Assembly (NCBI GenBank): GCA_964539825.1
Contig: CAZIKF010000058.1
Location: 1 to 22,067 of the forward strand
DNA from: CAZIKF01 sp964539825
GTDB lineage: Bacteria > Muiribacteriota > UBA6191
Length of the DNA: 22,067 nucleotides
Reading direction: 5' to 3'
Shown: piece after piece, positions 15,094 through 22,067 of the stretch
How the letters are laid out: every line of letters begins with the position of its first letter
Position numbering within the stretch: the stretch's first letter is position 1
Program-made: the position numbers and the translations under genes
Notes under the pieces: model-generated
The model's input: only the letters and a program-made list of their open reading frames with translations
The model's database searches: none
Told to the model about the DNA's origin: nothing

Positions 15094-15821
15094 TTGTTTA
15101 CCTCTTGAAGACGGATTAACTCTAGTTGGGCAAGGGCATGAAAGAGCGCATGCTCCACCCTTAGCAGAGACGATGAAACTTTTACGGGCTGAAAACCTTG
15201 AGAATCCAAGGTTAGGACTTCTGCTTCAGTCCAACCTCGCTCTGGTCCGATACAAAGGGTCACATTCTCACGAGCAGGGAAGTCCTGATCTGAGATTAGC
15301 TGACAACCTCCAGGGTCTAATAGCAGCTTTTTTTGACCATCTTCCTCAAAACTGAGGTTCTTGAGATGATAGTGTCTATGAAGGGAGGGAATACGATAAT
15401 AGGAATTTGATTGAGCTAACCCTAGTTTGAAATACTTTTCAAATCCCTTTTGCCTGAACAAGCGAGAATCCCAATAAGACTTCTCACTGAGGTGGGCCTG
15501 TACGATGTGAAATGATCTGATACCCATACAGGTACCATGTTCAAAAATCTTTTGTAGTGTTGGCGGTCTGCACAGTCCTACATAGAGTGTACACCAGGGA
15601 GAAAGACCGCTATTAATTTTCTCAATCTCTAAGACACATTCTGATTCCTGGAGGTCTAGAATAGTAGCGGTTCCCACTCCTACATCCACAATACATACCC
15701 GTATTCTGGCTCCCGTCTTTAGTTTTAGGACTTTCTTTAAATGGTCCAATCTATCTGGATCAACCAGTTTCACCTTCTTAGAGTCAAAAATTTCCTCGGG
15801 ATAGATTAGAAGTTGGTTCAT
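15090..15821 (-). CDS. rsmE: 16S rRNA (uracil(1498)-N3)-methyltransferase RsmE
   Basis: SPOUT-family enzyme that methylates U1498 of 16S rRNA using S-adenosylmethionine. It has 243 residues, the usual length. An N-terminal PUA-like domain (HLKKVLKLKTGARIRVCI) is followed by the knotted SPOUT domain, with KIFEHGTCMGI, LGLAQSNSYYR, LCIGPERGWTEAEV (190-202) and a final LRVEHALFHALAQLEL. The canonical family motif is GPEGGF-like; here Arg195 and Trp197 replace Gly and Phe, and LR-V-E-H-A replaces LR-T-E-T-A, so it is a divergent member. The start is ATG 15821, with GGAAG 4 bases upstream. Its last codons overlap lysR. It is divergent from the gene at 15931 across a ~110-bp shared regulatory gap. 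Confidence 0.88.
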   Translation of the reverse strand: MNQLLIYPEEIFDSKKVKLVDPDRLDHLKKVLKLKTGARIRVCIVDVGVGTATILDLQESECVLEIEKINSGLSPWCTLYVGLCRPPTLQKIFEHGTCMGIRSFHIVQAHLSEKSYWDSRLFRQKGFEKYFKLGLAQSNSYYRIPSLHRHYHLKNLSFEEDGQKKLLLDPGGCQLISDQDFPARENVTLCIGPERGWTEAEVLTLDSQGFQPVKVSSSLLRVEHALFHALAQLELIRLQEVNK

Positions 15822-15930
15822 TTTTCTTCCGGGTAAAAGTCCAAGAGATCATTTTTGTGAGAATATACCGGGAAAATAGAGAATAGTGAATTTGCATTGT
15901 CGAATACTGATAAGATATACAAGTAAAGTT

Positions 15931-18471
15931 ATGTCTTCAGAACCGGAAACAAAAATTGAAGAAATCCAGGCAAACTTCAATGCCTTCTATACCGATCCAG
16001 GTAACTATGAGGCATTTTATACCTGGAGATCGGACCTGGAGCTTTACCTTAAGCGAGATCCTGGCTATATCCAGGAGAACGAAGACTTCTATTCGAAATT
16101 CTTCCCCGCGGTCCAGTCCCAGCTAGATCTGGTTCCCACCCGTTGGAACGCGGAGACGGTCTCTTTGAGGATGCGCCTGAGTTGGCTCCTGGAGGATATA
16201 AAATCCCTGAGTACGCCCTCCTTATCAAAATTTACCCAGGCACCGCAGCAGGTAGATTCGATCGCTGAGCAAAAGGTATATGAAGTTGAAGAAGGCTATC
16301 TTAAGAGTCCCCAGGTAGCGTTATCCAGTCACTGGGGAGTGCGGCCTACAGGAATCAAAGAATTTATCCAAGACAAAAATCTCACCGCGCGTACTCGATT
16401 TCGCAAATGTGAAACTTCTCAGGATTATGAAAATCTCTCCGGGGTACTTCTGGAAGAGTTTTTCGATACGGTAGAGCGGCACGATCCTGATGAAATTCTT
16501 GTTTTTTTGAAAGAATCCGGTCCGATTTTCCAGTCCCTGATGATGAAGGTCGAAAACATAGACTTGTTCATAGCACTGTTAGACATCTTTCCCTATTTTC
16601 TCTTTCATGGACACCGGGCTCCGTATGATAACCGTTACATTGATTGTGCAAGACTTCTCACGGAGACCCTGCATGAACTTCTTTCAAACCCCAAGATCAA
16701 CTTTAAAGGACGGGACAGTGAGTATCTCGATGATTCTTTCCACTACCTCTTCCACTCCCTGTTTTATTTCTTGGAACAAGGACGCCTGCTTGCCTTTGAA
16801 GATTGCTTTCGAATCACCCTGGGCCTTCTTGAAAATAGCGAAAGACTGCATCTCAGGTACTATTATCTGCCCTTGATCCCGGAACTCTATTATTGGATTC
16901 CTGAAGCCTACATGGATAAGCTTCACGGTTTTGTCCTGAAGGAAATCCATACTCGAATCAGAAAGATGCCCGATTCCCCTCTACGCCAGTTACTTTACCT
17001 GGTCAATGTGGAGTCTACGGGGCATTTTGATGAAAGAATTGTGATTTCGGAGTTTCTTAAAGAAGTTTATAAGGATCGTAAGATTGCCGAATCAGAACGA
17101 AGAATCATCCGTGATCTGCTTACCCAGCTAAAGTTTCCTGCTTTGGAATACCGAAAAATTTTACGTGAAGTATTCAGGGAATTGCGAAGAAACAAATTTC
17201 AAGAATCAGGAGAACTGGATAGACGAAGCCTGATTGAAAAATTGATTCGTATTGCTAGTGTAGATGGAAAGCTTTCTGATCATCATAATCCGCTCCTCTT
17301 AACCGCGGCAAAGTGTTTATCAATTTCACCAACTCAATTCAAGAGTATTCACGAATCAGTCAAAAACGCACAGTTGACAGATTCCGTTGTTGCCGAGAAG
17401 GGATTGAGACGTCTGGGTTGGGGTAATGTCTCCTTGACTCTTTTGAAGAGCTTAGAGTGGTACAAATGGAAGCAGATGAAGCTCGAAGATTTCCAGAGAT
17501 TGTTTTCACACCATATGAAGAATCGCCCATATCACCCTGAGAGTAACCATTTTTATCTTGAAGGTGATCCCGAAAAGGCTTTTCAACCGCTGACCGGCGA
17601 AGTCAAGATTACGGCGTTTGAAAAGTCTGCTATCAACTCTGAGGAAATTGCCATACTTGTCTATTCCACCAGGGACATGCTCAGAAAGTGGTTTGAGATC
17701 GCTAACCAGATTGAGTATCTGATCTTCGACTACACACTGAGGACCTTTTCTCTTGATTTATACCTCATGAACATGAATGGCCGCATACTTGTGACAAGCG
17801 ATCTTCCGATTCAAAATCCAGATACCTTGAGGGAAGTACTCAAGCAGCGAGAAGGCCGCTGTAGGCTCTTTATTGTCGAAGAAGGATCAAGAAAAATTGT
17901 CCACTGGCAGCATTCAACAAGCTATCTCATTGAAAAGAAGAAGGTGGAGCCTCTGCTAGATGCTCTACAAACCAGAAATTTTACTTCCATCAAGGTGATT
18001 AGCCAAATCGGGCAGAAAAAAGATCCGAGCGAGATTCTTTATTATCACGCAATGATTGAAAATGTTCTGTTTCTTGCTTCCAATCAGGATGATTGCCAGG
18101 AAATGATTAGCCTTTGTCACGAACTGCTAAAGTCGAAATTTAAAGATGACTTCAAACTTCTCTATTATCTAGGCTACCTCTATTTTGAAGTAGGTCAAAT
18201 GGAAAAGGGTTATAAGTGGCTTGAAGCCAGCATTAGTAAGAAACCTGATTATAGAGAGGCTTTACTTCTTTATTGTGAGAAGAAATCGAGTGATGATGTA
18301 TTGAATCCCCAATGTCTTGGATACATGAAATATCTAGATCTTTCCTATCCTGGCGATGAAAGACTGAATCAACTCTTTCGCAGGATTGAGAATAAGCATT
18401 CTATTCCGATAAAAAGTCTCCTCTCTCGTTCCCGAATCATGATTCACTCTAATACACCCTCTATGAGTTAA
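15931..18471 (+). CDS. Large TerB-like/TPR protein of unknown function
   Basis: An 846-residue, mostly helical, apparently cytoplasmic protein. I chose the ATG at 15931 (MSSEPETKIEEIQ). A GTG at 15886 would add 15 residues, and neither has a strong Shine-Dalgarno sequence. No signal peptide or membrane segment is seen. Residues ~434-480 (LIEKLIRIASVDGKLSDHHNPLLL...LSISPTQF) match the pattern of TerB-like domains: an 'iA.aDG.ls..E' motif with Asp445-Gly446, then an 'lgis..qf' helix. The canonical Glu is replaced (DHHNP). Residues ~735-790 hold TPR-like helices (LLYYLGYLYFEVGQMEKGYKWLEASISKKPDYREALLLY). The first ~400 residues show no domain I know. A scaffold or stress-response role is possible. 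The small membrane protein gene follows 7 bp downstream. Confidence 0.7.
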   Translation: MSSEPETKIEEIQANFNAFYTDPGNYEAFYTWRSDLELYLKRDPGYIQENEDFYSKFFPAVQSQLDLVPTRWNAETVSLRMRLSWLLEDIKSLSTPSLSKFTQAPQQVDSIAEQKVYEVEEGYLKSPQVALSSHWGVRPTGIKEFIQDKNLTARTRFRKCETSQDYENLSGVLLEEFFDTVERHDPDEILVFLKESGPIFQSLMMKVENIDLFIALLDIFPYFLFHGHRAPYDNRYIDCARLLTETLHELLSNPKINFKGRDSEYLDDSFHYLFHSLFYFLEQGRLLAFEDCFRITLGLLENSERLHLRYYYLPLIPELYYWIPEAYMDKLHGFVLKEIHTRIRKMPDSPLRQLLYLVNVESTGHFDERIVISEFLKEVYKDRKIAESERRIIRDLLTQLKFPALEYRKILREVFRELRRNKFQESGELDRRSLIEKLIRIASVDGKLSDHHNPLLLTAAKCLSISPTQFKSIHESVKNAQLTDSVVAEKGLRRLGWGNVSLTLLKSLEWYKWKQMKLEDFQRLFSHHMKNRPYHPESNHFYLEGDPEKAFQPLTGEVKITAFEKSAINSEEIAILVYSTRDMLRKWFEIANQIEYLIFDYTLRTFSLDLYLMNMNGRILVTSDLPIQNPDTLREVLKQREGRCRLFIVEEGSRKIVHWQHSTSYLIEKKKVEPLLDALQTRNFTSIKVISQIGQKKDPSEILYYHAMIENVLFLASNQDDCQEMISLCHELLKSKFKDDFKLLYYLGYLYFEVGQMEKGYKWLEASISKKPDYREALLLYCEKKSSDDVLNPQCLGYMKYLDLSYPGDERLNQLFRRIENKHSIPIKSLLSRSRIMIHSNTPSMS

Positions 18472-18478
18472 AAAGATT

Positions 18479-18781
18479 ATGACCACTACAGATGAGAAAC
18501 AACCCTCAACAAAAGAAGCCCGCATCAAGAACCTGAGAAAGAAGGCGGAAGAATTACAGGAATCCTGTAGTTCTTTTGAGCGTAGAAAACAACCCTTTTA
18601 TATTTTGCTCATCATTCTGTTTCTTTTAGCAACCTCTCTGCGGGAATCCGCTCTTGCAATGGGTATGTTAGCTCTCGCCGCACTGGCATTATGGAGCTAT
18701 AAAGAACCTGAACAGATCGAGCTATCCAGAAAATTGGCAGAGGTCAAAGAAAAAATTTATCTAGCGGAAGAGGAATCCTGA
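18479..18781 (+). CDS. Small membrane protein with flanking helices
   Basis: A 100-residue protein. A charged N-terminal helix (residues ~12-37, Lys/Glu-rich) precedes a hydrophobic region (~39-73, with one internal Arg-Glu break, so two membrane helices in a hairpin), then a charged C-terminal helix (LSRKLAEVKEKIYLAEEE). The terminal helices have coiled-coil character. No family is recognised. The start lies 7 bp after the large TPR gene, so the pair is probably one operon and the two products may interact, with this one as a membrane anchor. The stop codon lies in an 18-bp perfect palindrome shared with the end of queF. Confidence 0.7.
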   Translation: MTTTDEKQPSTKEARIKNLRKKAEELQESCSSFERRKQPFYILLIILFLLATSLRESALAMGMLALAALALWSYKEPEQIELSRKLAEVKEKIYLAEEES

Positions 18782-18793
18782 AATATTTCAGGA
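18776..18793. terminator. 18-bp perfect palindrome holding both stops of convergent genes
   Basis: TCCTGAAAT (18776-18784) is followed directly by its reverse complement ATTTCAGGA (18785-18793). The TGA of the + gene (18779-18781) and the TGA of queF on the minus strand (18788-18790) sit symmetrically in the two halves. It could fold as a short bidirectional terminator hairpin, but no T-run follows, so the role is open. Confidence 0.5.
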
Positions 18794-19153
18794 AACTTTC
18801 CGTTCTCCGTGAACAACGGTTACGGTAGTATCTATCCCGCCTCGGGTTGAGAATGCTGCACTAAGACTTAAATAGCGAGGATTCAATTTTTCAATGAGGT
18901 GGTCAGAAATCTGGTTTGTTACGGCCTCGTGAAATGCACCCTGATCCCGAAATCCCCATAAATAGAGCTTCAAACTCTTTAACTCCACACAATGTTCATC
19001 AGGAATGTATTCAAGTTCGATGTGGGCAAAGTCTGGTTGACCCGTGAGCGGGCAAAGGCAGGTAAATTCAGGGCACTTTATCCGAATTGAGTAGGATCGC
19101 TCTGGATTTGGATTGGGAAAGGTATCGATTTCTTTGAGGGGAATCGTAGACAT
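18788..19153 (-). CDS. queF: NADPH-dependent 7-cyano-7-deazaguanine reductase QueF (short type)
   Basis: Reduces preQ0 to preQ1 in queuosine biosynthesis, using NADPH. The 121-residue protein is of the short YkvM type. Visible motifs are FTCLCPLTGQPDFAHI, with catalytic Cys (nucleophile) and Asp seven residues later, VELKSLKLYLWGFRDQGAFHE with the conserved Glu residues, and the end FSTRGGIDTTVTV. I chose the ATG at 19153 (MSTIPLKEIDTFPNPNPER). A TTG at 19189 would add 12 residues, but a TATAAT-like -10 at 19202-19207 would leave it almost no leader. No other queuosine gene is in the window. It is convergent with the small membrane protein gene and divergent from the PFK gene at 19250. Confidence 0.95.
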   Translation of the reverse strand: MSTIPLKEIDTFPNPNPERSYSIRIKCPEFTCLCPLTGQPDFAHIELEYIPDEHCVELKSLKLYLWGFRDQGAFHEAVTNQISDHLIEKLNPRYLSLSAAFSTRGGIDTTVTVVHGERKVS

Positions 19154-19201
19154 TTCGGACAAGTTATTTGAACTGGCGCTGGAAATCAAGATAAGATTAT
19201 T

Positions 19202-19207
19202 ATTATA
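19202..19207 (-). promoter_or_regulatory. TATAAT-like -10 box for queF
   Basis: A consensus TATAAT on the minus strand, 49 bp ahead of the queF ATG, in the ~96-bp gap shared with the divergent PFK gene. I see no good TTGACA at standard spacing, so this is a weak call. The flanking GTACACCGTAC repeats the self-complementary GTAC twice and could be an operator. Confidence 0.3.
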
Positions 19208-19249
19208 GCGTACACCGTACTACCAGACTTTCGAAGCCAGGATGCAGCA

Positions 19250-20686
19250 ATGACACAGTCACAGAAGCGCAATGCCGTCTACATTATGGGAGGTGGCGGT
19301 ACCAGTGTGGTCAGCGCAAGTGCTTTCGGACTTGTACATCAGACCTATACGAAATACAGAAAGAAGATTAATACTTTCTATGCGGCTGTGGGGGGGATGC
19401 GAGGGGCTATCCTTGAAGACCTCACAGACCTTTTCCAATATGCTATGGAAGAAGGATCTGAACAGGCTATTTCACGGCTGAGGCGGTTAAAATTTCCAGC
19501 TTCTCCGGTATTTGGGACCTCGAGATACAAGCCTGATACTGAAGATTGTCACCGACTCCTGGATATTTTTATGGCCCATCAGATTCACTATGTTTTTCTA
19601 AATGGTGGAAACGATACCATGGAAAAGGCTTTGATTCTTGAAGAGTTCGCCAGAGAGCAGGATTGGGAGCTGCATGTGATCGGAATCCCAAAGACGGTGG
19701 ATAATGATCTGTTGATCACTCATCGTTGTCCTGGGTACGCTTCCTTTGCCAAGCAGGTTGCTATGCAGACCATGAGTTTACAAGGTGATTTGGATAGCTT
19801 TGGATACAGTAAATATTCCACCAGGCATGAAAAAGTTAAGGAAAGCGCTGTCGCGCAGGTTGTAGTATTCATGGGTAGGGATTCTGGTTGGGGAGCCGCC
19901 GCCAGTCTCCTGTCAAAAATTGATGATTCCTATGGACCCCATGTTCTACTTACCAAAGAGGGCGGCTTTGAAATGGGCAGGTTTCTAGATCGATGCCAGA
20001 ACTCGTGGGATCGCTATGGAAACCTTTTAGTAGTTGCCTCAGAGGGTGCTTTTGATGGAGAGCAGTACCTGGGGAATCATCTTGAGGTAATGGCCTATCG
20101 CCATCAGCTCCTCTTTCGGGTCTTTCAAGATCCGCATAAGAATAAGAGTGTGACGGATAGTAGGCTGGCTCTTTTCCTAAAACTCTTACTTGAGAATCGC
20201 CTCAAGATTCCAACGAATATTTATAACGGCTTCAAGTGTAGGGAGGAAGGACCAGGATATCTACAAAGAAACCATCTGGAGCTATTTTCAAATGTGGATT
20301 TTGAGGATGCGATTGCCTGTGGCGTTAAAGCCGCTGATCTCGCCTTTGGAGGATTTGAACCAGGGGGGGGAGTGATGGTTACCTTGACACATCGTCCTGG
20401 TGAGACCAGTTCGACCCCATTGGAAAGAGTAGCGGATTCAAGTAAGGGAAGTCGAGCAATGACGAAGTCAATCACTACTCTTGATACTGCGGAGCAACCT
20501 GTTCTTTCCACTGATGGAATGATGATTAACCGCGATTCCTATTTGAAATACATCGAGGATTTTGTGGATCTGAATGGTCCCAATCGTCATGAAGTCCTAA
20601 AGCGCGAGGGCTTTAGCCTGCCCCTGGAGAGAATTGAATGGCGAATGCTTCCCAAAAAACTTCCTCCATACAAGAAGAAATCTTGA
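19250..20686 (+). CDS. pfp: Phosphofructokinase, PPi-dependent-type signature
   Basis: Glycolytic enzyme that phosphorylates fructose 6-phosphate at C1. The 478-residue protein has the PFK core: GGNDT (119-123), IPKTVDND (146-153, with catalytic Asp151) and MGRDSGW (208-214). In ATP enzymes the donor-loop motif is GGDGS/T. Here an Asp (122) follows GGN, and Lys148 is present in PKTVDND. Both are marks of PPi-using enzymes, so PPi is the inferred donor and the reaction would be reversible. The N-terminal glycine loop is GGGGTSVVSAS rather than the usual GG..PG.N, which sets it in a divergent subgroup. The start is ATG 19250 with AGGA 8 bases upstream. It converges on the ATP-type PFK gene, with 19 bp between. 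A pyrophosphatase pump is encoded ~7 kb upstream. Confidence 0.85.
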   Translation: MTQSQKRNAVYIMGGGGTSVVSASAFGLVHQTYTKYRKKINTFYAAVGGMRGAILEDLTDLFQYAMEEGSEQAISRLRRLKFPASPVFGTSRYKPDTEDCHRLLDIFMAHQIHYVFLNGGNDTMEKALILEEFAREQDWELHVIGIPKTVDNDLLITHRCPGYASFAKQVAMQTMSLQGDLDSFGYSKYSTRHEKVKESAVAQVVVFMGRDSGWGAAASLLSKIDDSYGPHVLLTKEGGFEMGRFLDRCQNSWDRYGNLLVVASEGAFDGEQYLGNHLEVMAYRHQLLFRVFQDPHKNKSVTDSRLALFLKLLLENRLKIPTNIYNGFKCREEGPGYLQRNHLELFSNVDFEDAIACGVKAADLAFGGFEPGGGVMVTLTHRPGETSSTPLERVADSSKGSRAMTKSITTLDTAEQPVLSTDGMMINRDSYLKYIEDFVDLNGPNRHEVLKREGFSLPLERIEWRMLPKKLPPYKKKS

Positions 20687-20705
20687 GGCTCTCTGGTGAA
20701 GTAGG

Positions 20706-22052
20706 TTAGCTCATATCCCTGGGCTGCCGAGTAGCCTCCAGGACTGATTGCCAGAATAGAGAGTCCGGATGGATCTTCTTTCTGGCGGCAACAGTATAAT
20801 CCATGGGTACGTGGGTAAAAATCCTACTCCAGTATCCAGTAAGCATTCTGGTTTTACCTGCCATGGCTGCATGGACTGCCGACTGACCGAGCCTCAAGCA
20901 GAATACTCCATCTTCTGCACTAGCTGGCAGTGAGCGAATTAGATAGGACGGGTCTACATACCGGGTTGTAGGTTCGTGGGGGTGATCCTGGAAGTTTCGC
21001 TGAATTTCATCCACCAGAAAGGTGCCGATATCCGAGTACTTCTTGTTTCCAGAAGCATCGGTTTTACCGGTTGCCGGTAGATGTTTTTGACCTGCACCTT
21101 CAGCAACTGCTATCAAACAATGACCCTTTGAGGTTAGCCGGTGCTCGATGCAGGCAAAAAGCCCCTGTTTGCCTTCCAGTTCAAAATCAATTTCCGGCAC
21201 AAGGCAGATGTTTACATCCATTGAGGCAAGGGCGGCCTGCGCCGCTATATATCCCGAGTCTCGCCCCATGAGTTTCACAATTCCAATTCCGTTGCGAAGC
21301 GAAAGAGTCTCAGTATGAACTCTTTGGATTGCCTCCCTCGCGGCCTCTACAGCGGTGCCAAATCCAAATGTTTTTTCCAGAAAATTTAAGTCGTTATCGA
21401 TGGTTTTGGGGATGCCAATCAAAGATATTTTGAGATCTCTCTTTGTGATCTCATCACAAAGAGCCATAGCGCCTTTCTGCGTGCCGTCTCCTCCTATCGT
21501 GAAGAGAATGTCTATCTCGTGCTCAACCAGAAAATCCACCATCTCTCTTATATTTTGAGGACCACGAGAAGTTCCAAGGATAGTTCCGCCCTGGTTTTGG
21601 ATTTTAGAAATGGTATAGGAATTGAGAACTTTCAGATTGTGGTTATAGCGTTGAACCAGTCCACGGTATCCATAGGGGATTCCCAGAACGTTTTCCACTC
21701 CGTATAGGTTTAGAGTGAAGGTAATTGCGCGTATCACGTTATTGAGTCCCGGACAGAGACCGCCGCAGGTGACGATGGCGGCAGTGGTTTCCTTGGGATT
21801 AAAAAAAATTTTTCGTCGGGGTCCTGCGAATTCAAAAGCAGGTAAGGGATCCCCAAACCTGGAACGATAATCCTCCATATCCTGCAAGCTGTGATAGTAG
21901 GAAAGGCTGGATCCATTGTGGACGAATTGCTTCCCTAGCTGAACTAATGGGCTGTCGAGAAGAGGCTCTCCAAGCTCTGTAATACCAAAATCCAGCCTCT
22001 TTTCCTTGCTGAGTTGTTTAACGACCAGAGAATCGATGTCAGAATTTCCCAT
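20706..22052 (-). CDS. pfkA: Phosphofructokinase, ATP-type (plant/spirochaete-like)
   Basis: A 448-residue PFK with a ~70-residue N-terminal extension before the core. It has TCGGLCPGLNNVIR (95-108), YGYRGL (127-132), IGGDGTQKGA (186-195), IPKTIDND (214-221, with catalytic Asp219) and MGRDSGY (262-268). The GGDGT motif with Gly190 marks an ATP donor, while Lys216 in PKTIDND is the combination I know from plant PFKs and spirochaete relatives. The length fits that group better than the ~320-residue E. coli type. The start is ATG 22052, with GAGGA 4 bases upstream inside the window, so the gene is complete. A perfect 11-bp hairpin lies in its coding region (21439-21463). It is the convergent partner of the PPi-type gene. 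Confidence 0.9.
   Translation of the reverse strand: MGNSDIDSLVVKQLSKEKRLDFGITELGEPLLDSPLVQLGKQFVHNGSSLSYYHSLQDMEDYRSRFGDPLPAFEFAGPRRKIFFNPKETTAAIVTCGGLCPGLNNVIRAITFTLNLYGVENVLGIPYGYRGLVQRYNHNLKVLNSYTISKIQNQGGTILGTSRGPQNIREMVDFLVEHEIDILFTIGGDGTQKGAMALCDEITKRDLKISLIGIPKTIDNDLNFLEKTFGFGTAVEAAREAIQRVHTETLSLRNGIGIVKLMGRDSGYIAAQAALASMDVNICLVPEIDFELEGKQGLFACIEHRLTSKGHCLIAVAEGAGQKHLPATGKTDASGNKKYSDIGTFLVDEIQRNFQDHPHEPTTRYVDPSYLIRSLPASAEDGVFCLRLGQSAVHAAMAGKTRMLTGYWSRIFTHVPMDYTVAARKKIHPDSLFWQSVLEATRQPRDMS
21439..21463. repeat. Perfect 11-bp inverted repeat with 3-nt loop inside the ATP-type PFK gene
   Basis: CTCTTTGTGAT (21439-21449) and ATCACAAAGAG (21453-21463) pair exactly around a CTC loop. It is internal to the coding region, around residues 197-205, and shares the design of the obg hairpin: a long perfect stem with a 3-nt loop. 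Confidence 0.75.
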
Positions 22053-22067
22053 AGTATCCTCGCTCCT

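Noticed and set aside
20687..20705. Possible terminator between the two PFK genes
   Set aside because: The 19-bp gap has no inverted repeat or T-run.
1..22067. tRNA, rRNA, CRISPR, prophage or transposase genes
   Set aside because: I looked for these and saw no supporting structure or coding motif. The fibre-like protein alone is not evidence of a phage.

Overview
The window comes from a Gram-negative (diderm) bacterium. It carries Sec signal peptides on several exported proteins, an outer-membrane beta-barrel candidate ending in Phe, a periplasmic lytic transglycosylase, and a large surface protein with YadA-head-like repeats. A LysR regulator, a QueF reductase, a REP-like inverted pair and a plant/spirochaete-type phosphofructokinase all occur together. 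That mix would suit a deltaproteobacterium-like or SAR324-like lineage, or possibly a spirochaete relative, but no rRNA or other phylogenetic marker is present, so the lineage is a guess. There is no integrase, transposase, phage module or CRISPR array. Every stretch is coding or a short intergenic gap, and none reaches 300 bp.

Layout. (1) 1-1988: the 3' part of a surface or fibre protein with ten 15-residue repeats, a stalk with repeated G-[IV]-G-T-x-[ST]-P motifs, and a C-terminal C1q-like domain. (2) 2091-2810: an exported DUF3047-like protein, followed by two inverted REP-like hairpins. (3) 3032-7068: an operon-like run of four + strand genes. These are a secreted proline-rich lytic transglycosylase, a secreted TPR protein whose start abuts seven copies of a heptanucleotide, a DUF1853 protein, and a pyroglutamyl-peptidase. 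(4) 7065-8138 on the minus strand: a beta-barrel-like exported protein. (5) 8214-9951: a small three-helix membrane protein and the GTPase Obg. (6) 9968-12055 on the minus strand: a membrane-bound pyrophosphatase. (7) 12163-13371: a Nudix hydrolase convergent with a single-domain response regulator, separated by a 181-bp palindromic element. (8) 13549-15821: a small secreted unknown protein facing an rsmE-lysR operon with overlapping genes. (9) 15931-18781: a large TerB-like/TPR protein and a small membrane protein. (10) 18788-19153 on the minus strand: queF. (11) 19250-22052: two convergent phosphofructokinase genes, one with the PPi-type signature and one with the ATP-type signature.

How the genes may work together. 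The pyrophosphatase and the PPi-type phosphofructokinase both use pyrophosphate as an energy currency. The ATP-type PFK beside it suggests two alternative routes through the same glycolytic step. The transglycosylase, TPR, DUF1853 and Pcp run may share an envelope or cell-wall role, but only co-orientation and spacing support this. Several convergent gene pairs have inverted repeats on or around their stop codons, including an exact 18-bp palindrome and a large symmetric element. These are the most notable non-coding structures here.
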